Origin: an uncultured Campylobacterales bacterium
GTDB taxonomy: Bacteria; Campylobacterota; Campylobacteria; Campylobacterales; Arcobacteraceae
Direction: 5' to 3'
Length of the DNA: 64,000 nt
Assembly: GCA_947503785.1 (NCBI GenBank)
Contig: CANNFB010000004.1
Span: 62,001 to 126,000, forward strand
Part shown: positions 8,394 to 16,179 of the stretch, piece after piece
How the letters are laid out: every line of letters starts with the position of its first letter
Position numbering within the stretch: the stretch's first letter is position 1
The notes under the pieces: generated by a model
The model's database searches: none
The model's input: the letters and a program-made list of their open reading frames with translations, nothing else
What the model was told of the DNA's origin: nothing
Made by a program: the position numbers and the translations under genes

Positions 8394-9488
8394 ATGATAA
8401 AAAAACTTCTATTAACATGCCTTTTAAGTACATTGCTTTTTGCAGACCAAAATACATATACTAAAGAACAATTAGAAAAAATGATAGGTAAAATGGTGAT
8501 GTTAGGTTTTCATGGTGAAAAAATAAGTTCAAATGATAAAATCTATCAAAATATAAAAAAATACGATTTAGGTGGAGTTATACTTTTTGATAAAGATCCA
8601 AATAACAAAAAGAAAATTAAAAATATTAGAGATCCTAAACAGTTATCAAAACTTACTTCACAATTACAAGCTATAAATAAAACAAAACTTCTAATCTCAA
8701 TAGACCAAGAAGGTGGAATAGTTCAAAGACTTAAAGAATCAAAAGGTTTTATAAATACGCCAAAGGCAAGTGTTGTTTCAACAAAAGGCGAAACTTATGC
8801 TACAAATGCTTATTCAAAACTTGCAAAAGTTTTAAAAAATGGTGGTTTAAATGTAAATTATGCCCCAGTAGTTGATTTAAATATAAACCCAAATAATCCA
8901 GTTATTGCAAAACTTGGTAGGTCTTTTGGTAAAAGTTCAAATGAAGTAATAAAATATGCTTCTGTTTTTACAAAAGAAATGAAAAAACAAAATGTAATAT
9001 CAGTACTTAAGCATTTTCCTGGTCATGGATCATCACTAAGTGATTCACATAAAGGTTTTGTAGATATTACGAAAACTTGGAAAAAAGAAGAATTAGAACC
9101 TTATAAATATTTTATAAAAAATGGTTTAGTAGATATGATTATGAGTGCCCACGTTGTAAATAGAAAATTAGATTATTCTCTTCCAGCAACTTTATCTTGG
9201 AATATTAATACTAAACTTTTAAGAAAAGAGTTAGGATATAAAGGTGTTTTAATTAGTGATGACTTACAAATGTATGCTATTTCAAAACATTATAGTTTAG
9301 ACGATACAGTGAGACTTGCAATTAACTCTGGAATAGATATGCTAATGTACGCAAATCAACTTGCAAAGCCATTAAAACTAGAAACTATCATAGCTTCTGT
9401 ATATAAACAAGTAAGAAGTGGTGAAATTAAAATGTATAGAATCAAAGAAGCTAATAGAAGAATTGATGCACTAAAGAAGAAGCTGTAA
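8394..9488 (+). CDS. nagZ: Beta-N-acetylhexosaminidase, glycoside hydrolase family 3 (NagZ-like)
   Basis: The 364-residue protein has a signal peptide (about 1-17, ending LFA) and a single GH3 barrel. Visible signatures are the IDQEGGIVQR substrate-binding strand, the KHFPGHG motif with catalytic histidine context (about residue 203-209) and the SDDLQM nucleophile motif near 298. NagZ removes N-acetylglucosamine from cell-wall muropeptides. Most NagZ proteins are cytoplasmic, so the exported form suggests periplasmic action on peptidoglycan fragments or another amino sugar. Spacing to neighbours indicates a single-gene unit, with its own promoter region upstream. Confidence 0.85.
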   Translation: MIKKLLLTCLLSTLLFADQNTYTKEQLEKMIGKMVMLGFHGEKISSNDKIYQNIKKYDLGGVILFDKDPNNKKKIKNIRDPKQLSKLTSQLQAINKTKLLISIDQEGGIVQRLKESKGFINTPKASVVSTKGETYATNAYSKLAKVLKNGGLNVNYAPVVDLNINPNNPVIAKLGRSFGKSSNEVIKYASVFTKEMKKQNVISVLKHFPGHGSSLSDSHKGFVDITKTWKKEELEPYKYFIKNGLVDMIMSAHVVNRKLDYSLPATLSWNINTKLLRKELGYKGVLISDDLQMYAISKHYSLDDTVRLAINSGIDMLMYANQLAKPLKLETIIASVYKQVRSGEIKMYRIKEANRRIDALKKKL

Positions 9489-9493
9489 AATAA

Positions 9494-9518
9494 GTTATAA
9501 GAGAAAATCTCTTATAAC
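9494..9518. terminator. Bidirectional terminator between nagZ and xth
   Basis: A perfect 11-bp stem (9494-9504 with 9508-9518) with a three-base loop overlaps the stop codon of the convergent exonuclease gene. Confidence 0.75.
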
Positions 9519-10297
9519 TCAATTTCTAAAGCAATAGGGCAGTGATCACTTCCCATAACTTCATTTAAAATATATGCATCTTTGATATTGTCTTTTAAGT
9601 CTTCACTTACGTAGAAGTAATCAATCCTCCAGCCAACATTGTTAGCTCTTGCATTTGCTCTGTAAGACCACCAAGAATAATGCTCAGGTTCATCACCAAT
9701 AACATGTCTAAGTGTATCAACATATCCACAAGCTAAAAGTTTATCCATCCACTCTCTTTCCATTGGTAAGAAACCTGATGTCTTTTCATTTGCCTTAGGC
9801 CGTGCAAGGTCAATTGCTGTATGTGCAGTATTAACATCTCCACAAACTATAATTGATTTACCAGCTTTTTTAAGATTTTCACAATGCTCTAAAAACCTAT
9901 CATAGAATTCCATTTTATAAACAAGTCTTTCTTCTTTACTTTGACCATTTGGAAAATATACATTAAAAAATGCAATATCTTTATCTCCTACAGTAAAATG
10001 AACTTCGTTTATTCTTCCTTCATCTAATACATCAACACTAGGACAATTACAAGTAAATGTAACGTCCATATCTGTAAATAATGCAGTTCCACTTCTACCT
10101 TTTATAGCCGACTCTGAACCAAAAAGTGTTTTATACTCTTTTTCAAATATTGTTGTAGGAATTTGCACTACTTGAGATTTTGTTTCTTGAACTCCAAGTA
10201 AATCAATCCCTGCTTCATCTACCCACTTTAAAGCTTCTTTCTTATCAACTGCTCTAATTCCGTTTACGTTCCATGATATAAATTTGTATGTTTTCAT
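9512..10297 (-). CDS. xth: Exodeoxyribonuclease III / AP endonuclease
   Basis: The 261-residue protein has all the exonuclease III landmarks: SWNVNGIRA at the N-terminus, LLGVQETK near 33-40 with the metal-binding Glu, CGDVNTAHTAIDLA (about 147-160) with the catalytic Asp-Asn, and GSDHCPIALEIEL at the C-terminus with the Asp-His pair. It cleaves DNA at abasic sites and trims 3' ends in base excision repair, in the cytoplasm. The length matches the ExoA/Xth family. An AAGG ribosome site precedes the ATG. It is a single gene. Confidence 0.93.
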   Translation of the reverse strand: MKTYKFISWNVNGIRAVDKKEALKWVDEAGIDLLGVQETKSQVVQIPTTIFEKEYKTLFGSESAIKGRSGTALFTDMDVTFTCNCPSVDVLDEGRINEVHFTVGDKDIAFFNVYFPNGQSKEERLVYKMEFYDRFLEHCENLKKAGKSIIVCGDVNTAHTAIDLARPKANEKTSGFLPMEREWMDKLLACGYVDTLRHVIGDEPEHYSWWSYRANARANNVGWRIDYFYVSEDLKDNIKDAYILNEVMGSDHCPIALEIEL

Positions 10298-10604
10298 TTT
10301 AAACCTTATAATATTTTTAATTCTATAGTATTTGAATTTTTTGTATTATAGCTAAGATGTTTTTAGTTTGAAATTATTTACTTTGAGTAAGATGGAATGA
10401 TATTGATATTTGATATTTTTAGGATGGGGATGGATTGTCTTGTATTTTAAGAATTTTCTAATGATACATGATCCTTAGAATTTTTAATGACTGAAGTGAG
10501 GAACAAGAAATGTTTAGACTTTAATATTTCTATCTTAAAACAATAAAGTCAGAAATTTACCGCATTGTAATCTTGTTATTCCTTCTCTGATTTGTTATAG
10601 ATTT
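10298..10604. other. 307-base spacer with an imperfect long hairpin
   Basis: No gene is supported here. The part near 10298-10400 must hold the xth promoter. Between 10497 and 10587 lies an imperfect inverted repeat: GACTTTA at 10517-10523 pairs with TAAAGTC at 10544-10550, AACAAGA at 10502-10508 pairs with TCTTGTT at 10571-10577, and shorter pairings lie between. It could be a decayed repeat element, a structured RNA, or a weak terminator for the gene ending at 10605. A 19-codon ORF from 10487 lies within it and is probably not a gene. Confidence 0.4.
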
Positions 10605-11345
10605 TTAAACTTCAACTACTTTTTTTATATTGATATATTCTAATGGTTGTTCTATTACTATGTGCTTTATTAACAATCTAATACTTTCTTTTAAATCATC
10701 TTCATCGCTTCCTGAAGTTATCATAGCTCGAATTAAATAATAGTATATTATTTCATTACAATGTGATACGTAATATAAATCCTCATCATCATTAAATTCA
10801 AGATATATTACATCCTTATTTGTATCTGAACGAACATCGTAGTTTTCAATAGAAATTATTTGATCTTTATTTTCATTAACAATTGATAGAGTGTAACTAT
10901 GTACTCCCTTATTATCGACAGTTTCAATAAGTAACTCTGCAACTTCTATTGCTTTTTTTACATCATTTCTTTCTGGAATCTCAAAATCATGTTCAATTTT
11001 ATTTCTTAATTCCCGCACTTCTGATATTAAGAATGAAGGTGCAAATCCTAGAGCACAAAATAATTTCAATTGACTTGGTTGAATATTTTTATCTTCCCCT
11101 TCTAGAATAGAATTTGAAAACTCCATTGCTTCTTTTGGTATATTATTTTTAATATTTATATTTAAACCCATTAAGGTTGCTTCTATTAAACAATCAATAC
11201 TTCTTTTTGCATTAGATAATGCGTTAATTAAACCTTTATTGCTTTTATCTTTTAAATCTTGTTTTGAGTATTTTAAATATTCTCTAGGTGTAACTGGAAA
11301 GTCAAATAATTTAAAGTTTGCAATTTCTCTAATTTCAATTATCAA
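10605..11345 (-). CDS. Hypothetical protein of unknown family, start uncertain
   Basis: I do not recognise this 246-residue protein (as read from the TTG at 11345). It is mostly helical with a charged, soluble composition; a stretch around 115-130 (SEVRELRNKIEHDFEIPE) resembles HEPN or abortive-infection type helices with an R-x4-H-like pattern, but this is weak. The frame stays open another 25 codons upstream to 11420. There an AAAGGA site stands six bases before an ATA codon, and the extension reads as a natural N-terminus (KKPTRKLTKSS). No good ribosome site precedes the TTG. The true start may therefore be 11420. It appears to be a single-gene accessory locus. Confidence 0.5.
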   Translation of the reverse strand: MIIEIREIANFKLFDFPVTPREYLKYSKQDLKDKSNKGLINALSNAKRSIDCLIEATLMGLNINIKNNIPKEAMEFSNSILEGEDKNIQPSQLKLFCALGFAPSFLISEVRELRNKIEHDFEIPERNDVKKAIEVAELLIETVDNKGVHSYTLSIVNENKDQIISIENYDVRSDTNKDVIYLEFNDDEDLYYVSHCNEIIYYYLIRAMITSGSDEDDLKESIRLLIKHIVIEQPLEYINIKKVVEV

Positions 11346-11569
11346 ATTAGTATAATCTAAATTAGCATTTTTAAATAGTTCAATTGAAGATTTAGTTAGT
11401 TTTCTAGTTGGCTTTTTTATCTATATTCCTTTATAACTATAACTATTTATTCAAGGAATATTCTATCCTAATTAATATATAAATACATTATTAAAAGACA
11501 TAAAAATATTCCTTTAATAACTAAAAATATTGCATATTATAATACTTTTAATAATTTATCATTTTATGC

Positions 11570-11638
11570 TTAAATAAAAAGGTTTGAGTATACTGCTATT
11601 TTAGATGGCTTCTCAAATATTCTATTTCCAAATGTATT
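11570..11638 (-). pseudogene. Remnant of an eamA 3' end
   Basis: Read on the minus strand, the 22 codons before a TAA at 11570-11572 give NTFGNRIFEK and a short tail. Eight of these first ten residues match the EamA C-terminus NTLGKRIFEK encoded at about 12441-12470. At DNA level 26 of 32 bases agree, including 14 in a row. The remnant starts five bases beyond the stop codon of the fused PhzF part. It looks like the original end of the transporter gene, displaced by insertion or recombination of phzF. Confidence 0.6.
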
Positions 11639-11643
11639 ATAAG

Positions 11644-13308
11644 TTAAATATTAATCGTTCCTTCAAGATATTGAACAGCTTGTCCTATAATAACAACATT
11701 TTTATCGCTAACTTTGCATTTCAAAACTCCACCACGTTGGGAAGCTTGATAAGCTAGTAGATTATTTTTATTTAAGCGTTCTGCCCATAGTGGAGCTAAT
11801 CCCGTATGCATAGAACCCGTAACAGGATCTTCCACTCCACCATTAGCTGGCCAGAAATATCTTGAAATAAAATCATACTTATTTGATTGTGCTGTAACCG
11901 TTACATCCAATGGTCCTAATTTTTTGATTTCTTCTAAATTGACTTGAACATCATATACATCTTTCTCTTGTGAATAAACAATAAAATATGTTTGTTCATT
12001 TACTAAAACATCTTTTGGTTCAATAGAAAGACCTTTTATTAACTCTTTAGGAATTACATCTAACTTTGTTGGTTTGTTATTTGGAAATGTCATTTCCAAT
12101 TCACCCTCATTTAATTTTTTAACTTTTAATCGACCTACATTTTTAGCTATAAATGTTACTTCCTCTAATAATTTATCTTCTTTAAATAATACAAAGGCAG
12201 TTGCAAGTGTTGCATGTCCACAAAAATCTATTTCAGTTATAGGAGAGAACCATCTTATCTCATAAGTAGAATCTTCTAATCTTTTCGCAAATGCTGTCTC
12301 TGATAAATTATTTTCTATTGCAATATTTTGCATTATATTTGTATCTAACCAGTCATCTAGTATGATTACAGCGGCAGGATTACCTTTAAATATTATGTCT
12401 GTGAATGCATCTATTTGATATATTTTTAATTTCATTTTGCCTCTTTTCTCAAATATTCTCTTTCCCAAAGTATTTATTGTTAACCCTAAAAGAATTATAA
12501 ATGAAGCCAATATCTTGTATATTCCAATTTCTTCATTGAAGAAAATAAAAGAACCTAATAACCCAAAAATTGGTATTAATAAACTCAAAGGGGAGACAAT
12601 AGACACAGGGTATTTATTTAAAAGAGAATTCCAAGCCCAATATCCTAGAAGAGTCGTGGGATACACTTGAAAGGCAATTGAAATAATTGCTTTAGAATCA
12701 ATAGTATCTATAAAGTTAATAAATACTGTGTCTCCTTGTGTAATGTATGCCAAAACAAACAAGGGAATAGGGGGAAATAATGTCGACCAAATCAAAAAAG
12801 CAAAAACATCTTTTGTATTCGCTTTTTTGATGATGATATTTAATATAGCCCACGATACAGCCGATAGAATTACAAATAACATTCCAAGTAAGGTAACCGT
12901 TCCATCTGTTACTAGGAAAACTAACAATATTCCTAATAATGCTAGAACAAATCCTATTTTATTATAAAGATTTATTTTTTCTTTCAAAATAAAATAAGAT
13001 AAAATCACCGTAAAAAATACTCCTAATTGTAAAACAATTGATGCCACACCTGCTGATATTCCAAAATGCATACCAAGATATAAAATACCCCATAACCCAA
13101 CACCAAAAAACAAGCCATAGGAAACAATGTATATAAACTTAACATTTGGTTTCTTTATGAAAAATACAAGAGGAATAGCACAAAGGAAGAATCTCAAAGC
13201 TGCTAACATAAAAGGATCTAAAGAAGACAATCCTAATTTTATAAAAGAAAAGTTGATTCCCCACATGAATGTCACTAAAATAGCTATTGTTAAATCTTTG
13301 TGTGTCAT
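11644..13308 (-). CDS. EamA/DMT-family transporter fused to PhzF-family isomerase
   Basis: One uninterrupted frame encodes 554 residues. Residues 1-291 are a ten-helix EamA (drug/metabolite transporter) protein with two EamA repeats. Residues 292-554 are a complete PhzF-like epimerase/isomerase, with the family start IYQIDAFTD, the catalytic-Glu motif NNLSETAF, CGHATLATAF, and EDPVTGSMHTGLAP. The junction residue 292 is a Met (12433-12435) with a weak AGAGG ahead, so separate PhzF may also be made. EamA proteins export small metabolites and PhzF enzymes isomerise small acids; the two often neighbour each other. A divergent AraC/GyrI regulator probably controls the gene. A leftover eamA end follows it. 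Confidence 0.82.
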   Translation of the reverse strand: MTHKDLTIAILVTFMWGINFSFIKLGLSSLDPFMLAALRFFLCAIPLVFFIKKPNVKFIYIVSYGLFFGVGLWGILYLGMHFGISAGVASIVLQLGVFFTVILSYFILKEKINLYNKIGFVLALLGILLVFLVTDGTVTLLGMLFVILSAVSWAILNIIIKKANTKDVFAFLIWSTLFPPIPLFVLAYITQGDTVFINFIDTIDSKAIISIAFQVYPTTLLGYWAWNSLLNKYPVSIVSPLSLLIPIFGLLGSFIFFNEEIGIYKILASFIILLGLTINTLGKRIFEKRGKMKLKIYQIDAFTDIIFKGNPAAVIILDDWLDTNIMQNIAIENNLSETAFAKRLEDSTYEIRWFSPITEIDFCGHATLATAFVLFKEDKLLEEVTFIAKNVGRLKVKKLNEGELEMTFPNNKPTKLDVIPKELIKGLSIEPKDVLVNEQTYFIVYSQEKDVYDVQVNLEEIKKLGPLDVTVTAQSNKYDFISRYFWPANGGVEDPVTGSMHTGLAPLWAERLNKNNLLAYQASQRGGVLKCKVSDKNVVIIGQAVQYLEGTINI

Positions 13309-13445
13309 GTTCTTTCCTTTTTGTTAATAATATCAAGTAAGAAAAATTTATTCTTCACTTATCGTGCTTAAATAGTTATCTATTAGTGCTAGTAAATTAT
13401 ATAATATGTGCTACACTAATTTAAAATATATCAAAAAGTTGCGCC

Positions 13446-14327
13446 ATGAAAAAAAAAGAAACGTCTTTATTGCACAGTAAAATAGCAAATGAAATGATGA
13501 ATTATATTAATACTTATATAGACACGGATATCAATATCAACCAAATGGCACAAGAATTTAAGATAAGTAAGTTTCACTTTCACCGTATTTTTAAAGAACA
13601 AATGGGTGAGAATATATATGAATGTATCAAGTCCATACGATTACAAAAAGCATCAAACTTATTAATTACAAATGAATCATCTACCATTAGTAAGATTGCC
13701 TCTTTATGTGGCTATAGCTCGCAAACATCTTTTTTAAGAGCTTTTAAAGAACGCTTCGAGTTAACTCCTAAACAATGGAGACAGGGTGGTTATAAAGAGT
13801 ACTCAAATAATATATTAAATATATATTCAAAAGTTTTATTAATTGATAAAGATTATATAACTTACGAACCTAAAATTGTAAAAATAGATAAAAGAGTTGC
13901 TTATTATATTAGAGAAAAAGGTCATGGGAGTAATTCTAAAAAGAATTGGCAGAAGTTAAAAGCTTGGGTTTACACTAACAATATTACTGATTACGCTCAA
14001 ATGGGAATTTATCATGATAATCCAATTATTACTAAACCAGAAGATTGCCATTATGTGGCAGCTATTGTTATAAAAGAAGAAGATGTACTTAAAGAAAGTA
14101 ACTTACCTTATTTCAATTTATATTCGGGATTATGTGCAAAGTTTGCATTTGAAGGTAAATATGAAGATATTTTAAAATTAATTCAATGGGTGTATCATTA
14201 TTGGTTACCAAGTAGTGGCTATGAAGCTACAACCATACCCTCATATATCAAGTTCGAGAAAAATGATTTCTTTGATGATAGTGGAGAGTTTGTCGCGGAC
14301 TTTTATATCCCGATTGCTTTTAGCTAA
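13446..14327 (+). CDS. AraC-family regulator with GyrI-like effector-binding domain
   Basis: The 293-residue protein starts with a double helix-turn-helix of the AraC/XylS family (about 14-115), including FHFHRIFKEQMGE and the second-helix signature IASLCGYSSQTSFLRAFK. A GyrI/Rob-like ligand-binding domain (about 140-293) follows. HTH first and GyrI second is the order of Rob- and TipA-like multidrug-sensing activators. It is divergent from the EamA-PhzF gene with a 137-base spacer, so it probably senses a small lipophilic or cationic compound and activates the exporter. Its stop overlaps the convergent tetR stop by four bases. Confidence 0.88.
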   Translation: MKKKETSLLHSKIANEMMNYINTYIDTDININQMAQEFKISKFHFHRIFKEQMGENIYECIKSIRLQKASNLLITNESSTISKIASLCGYSSQTSFLRAFKERFELTPKQWRQGGYKEYSNNILNIYSKVLLIDKDYITYEPKIVKIDKRVAYYIREKGHGSNSKKNWQKLKAWVYTNNITDYAQMGIYHDNPIITKPEDCHYVAAIVIKEEDVLKESNLPYFNLYSGLCAKFAFEGKYEDILKLIQWVYHYWLPSSGYEATTIPSYIKFEKNDFFDDSGEFVADFYIPIAFS

Positions 14328-14896
14328 ATTCTATTAGAATTAATATAAGAGGATAGATGAATCATACATGCTTCAAAGTCTTTAGTATCACTAGTTTTTT
14401 TAGCAATAAGTAAAGCACCTTCAAGACTCGCAATTAAAAATGTTGAAAAACTTTCAATATCTAAGTCTTCTTTTAATTCACCATTTTTAATTGCTTTTTC
14501 TAATATATTTGAAAATAATACTTTCCATTGATTAACAATCTCATTTAATATTTTTGCAAAATCTTCGTCGTTATTTAGGCTTTCTTGTAATAGGTTTCCT
14601 AAAGGGCAGCCCTTTTGTAAATCCCAATTTTTAGTATCATTTAAAATGTTAAGTAATAAATCTATAATATTTGAATCTCTGTTAGATAAATTCTCCCAGT
14701 TATTCTGAATTCTTAACATAATTCTTTCTTCAATCATGGCTAAAACCATTTCTTTTTTTGAAGAAAAATAGTGATACATAGAACCTTTTTTTGTATCGGC
14801 TCTTTTTAAAATATTTGCCAAAGAAGCACCTGTATAACCATTTGAAAATACTTCTTCAAAAGTAGCTTCAATCAGTCTTGTACGAATATCTTGCAT
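14324..14896 (-). CDS. TetR/AcrR family transcriptional regulator
   Basis: The 190-residue protein has the N-terminal TetR helix-turn-helix (about 5-50), with the GYTGASLANILKRADTKKGSMYHYFSSK recognition region in two adjoining segments, then a helical ligand-binding domain. A Cys near residue 105 (QKGCPLGNLL) matches the redox- or electrophile-sensing cysteine of the related NemR-like group. It is downstream of the peroxiredoxin-like gene with a nine-base gap, so the two form an operon that it probably autoregulates through the dyad at 15590-15603. Confidence 0.88.
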   Translation of the reverse strand: MQDIRTRLIEATFEEVFSNGYTGASLANILKRADTKKGSMYHYFSSKKEMVLAMIEERIMLRIQNNWENLSNRDSNIIDLLLNILNDTKNWDLQKGCPLGNLLQESLNNDEDFAKILNEIVNQWKVLFSNILEKAIKNGELKEDLDIESFSTFLIASLEGALLIAKKTSDTKDFEACMIHLSSYINSNRI

Positions 14897-14905
14897 TTTA
14901 ATCTC

Positions 14906-15559
14906 TTATGAATTTTTTTGTATTATATCTAAGATTGTTTGAGGTTCACATCTTTTAGTATAATCTTCATCTACAAATGCATATAGAATTTCTTTGTTTT
15001 TATTAATCACAAATGTCGCTGGCATTGGTAAGTCAAATGAATCTTCATCGTTTAATCCAACAATATCAATTCCAAAATCTTTGTAAATAGGTCTTAATTC
15101 AAGAGCTAATGAAAATACTAATCCATACTCTTTTGCAATTAAATTATTACTATCACTTAATACTTCAAATTCAAGTTCATTCTTTTCTTTTGTACTTAAA
15201 CTTGCATCTGGTGTTTGCGGTGAAACTGCAATAAGTTTTGCATTTAAAGATTTAAGATCATCATTGATTTCTTGTAAAGCTTTTAATTCTAAGTTACAAT
15301 ATGGACACCATTGCCCTCTATAAAAGTTTATAACAATAAAATCATTTTCTTTTAATTGCTCATCAATTGATACTAATACATTATTTACATTTTTAAGAGC
15401 AAAATCTTTTGCTATTTCGCCAACTTTTGGTGTGTTTTTTAATAATTTCTCATCTTTTAATTTATCAGTTGCTTTTAACATAATTTCTTGTAACTCTTGT
15501 GGAACTTTTTTCTTGAATGCTTCTTTATAATTGTTTATCTCATCTATTAATCTTGACAT
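14906..15559 (-). CDS. Peroxiredoxin-like (AhpC/TSA family) protein
   Basis: The 217-residue protein has a thioredoxin fold with the active-site stretch FYRGQWCPYCNLEL, a CxxC-like peroxiredoxin centre, after a helical N-terminal extension of about 70 residues. The AhpC/TSA 'peroxiredoxin-like' group reduces peroxides or acts as a thiol oxidoreductase. No signal peptide is seen, so it is cytoplasmic. It is the first gene of a two-gene operon with the TetR regulator and lies directly behind a dyad operator. Its likely inducer is an electrophile or oxidant; that is an inference. Confidence 0.85.
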   Translation of the reverse strand: MSRLIDEINNYKEAFKKKVPQELQEIMLKATDKLKDEKLLKNTPKVGEIAKDFALKNVNNVLVSIDEQLKENDFIVINFYRGQWCPYCNLELKALQEINDDLKSLNAKLIAVSPQTPDASLSTKEKNELEFEVLSDSNNLIAKEYGLVFSLALELRPIYKDFGIDIVGLNDEDSFDLPMPATFVINKNKEILYAFVDEDYTKRCEPQTILDIIQKNS

Positions 15560-15589
15560 TTGTAAATCCTTTTTTTATTTAATATTAAA

Positions 15590-15603
15590 ACCAACCAGTT
15601 GGT
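15590..15603. promoter_or_regulatory. Dyad operator, likely TetR-family binding site
   Basis: ACCAAC-CA-GTTGGT is a perfect six-base inverted repeat with a two-base centre, 31 bases upstream of the peroxiredoxin-like start and within the probable promoter. Short dyads of this kind are typical TetR operators, and the TetR gene is the second gene of the same operon. Confidence 0.65.
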
Positions 15604-15666
15604 CTGTTTGAAATTGTAACAAGAATTTGAACTCTTGTCAAGAGTTTAAAATTTTGTTTGATAATC

Positions 15667-15680
15667 TTGATAATTATCAA
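15667..15680. promoter_or_regulatory. FNR/CRP-type box upstream of the globin gene
   Basis: TTGAT-AATT-ATCAA is an exact match to the FNR consensus TTGAT-N4-ATCAA. It lies 55 bases before the globin ATG, a usual distance for an activator. The Crp/Fnr-family gene just downstream of the globin is the obvious candidate regulator. The sequence also resembles a degenerate Fur box. Confidence 0.6.
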
Positions 15681-15734
15681 TAATTAATTTTTTTTATTTG
15701 GATAATCTTCGCACTTATTAAAAAAGGATAAATT

Positions 15735-16157
15735 ATGACAGAAAATACAAAAGAAATTATAAAATCAACAATACCGTTTATTAAAGATAACAAAGATGAA
15801 ATAACAAGTACGATGTACAAAATATTATTTGAAAAATATCCACAAACAAAAGAACTTTTCAAAAATTCAACTGATGATCAACCAAAAAAATTAGCAAATG
15901 CAATTTACGCATACGCTAATAATCTTGATAAGTTAGATACTTTAACAAAAGGTATTGAAACTATGGTAAATGCTCATGTGAAGACAAATATTCAGCCTGA
16001 ACATTATCCAATGGTTCAAGATGCCTTATTAACTTCATTAAAACAATCATTAGGCGATAAGTGTACAAGTGAGATTGAAAAAGCTTGGAATGATGCTTAT
16101 GAGTTTTTAGCAAATATTCTTATAGAAAAAGAAAAAGTAGCTTATTTTAAGTGTTAA
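15735..16157 (+). CDS. cgb: Single-domain globin (Cgb/Vgb-like NO-detoxifying hemoglobin)
   Basis: The 140-residue protein is a full 3/3 globin fold without a reductase domain. Key haem-pocket residues are visible: Tyr28 (B10), Gln49 (E7) and the proximal His90 within EHYPMV. These match Campylobacter Cgb and Vitreoscilla hemoglobin. In Campylobacter, Cgb converts NO to nitrate and is induced by NssR. Here it is followed after 22 bases by a Crp/Fnr-family gene and preceded by an FNR-type box, the same logic. It acts in the cytoplasm. AAAAGG precedes the ATG. Confidence 0.88.
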   Translation: MTENTKEIIKSTIPFIKDNKDEITSTMYKILFEKYPQTKELFKNSTDDQPKKLANAIYAYANNLDKLDTLTKGIETMVNAHVKTNIQPEHYPMVQDALLTSLKQSLGDKCTSEIEKAWNDAYEFLANILIEKEKVAYFKC

Positions 16158-16179
16158 TCAAACACTTGTATAATATATA

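Noticed and set aside
10487-10546. 19-codon ORF in the spacer after the unknown gene
   Set aside because: Very short, lies in a hairpin-forming region and has no ribosome site at proper distance.
15661-15685. Fur box before the globin gene
   Set aside because: The TTGAT-N4-ATCAA symmetry and the Fnr-family neighbour fit an FNR-type box better; Fur binding cannot be excluded.
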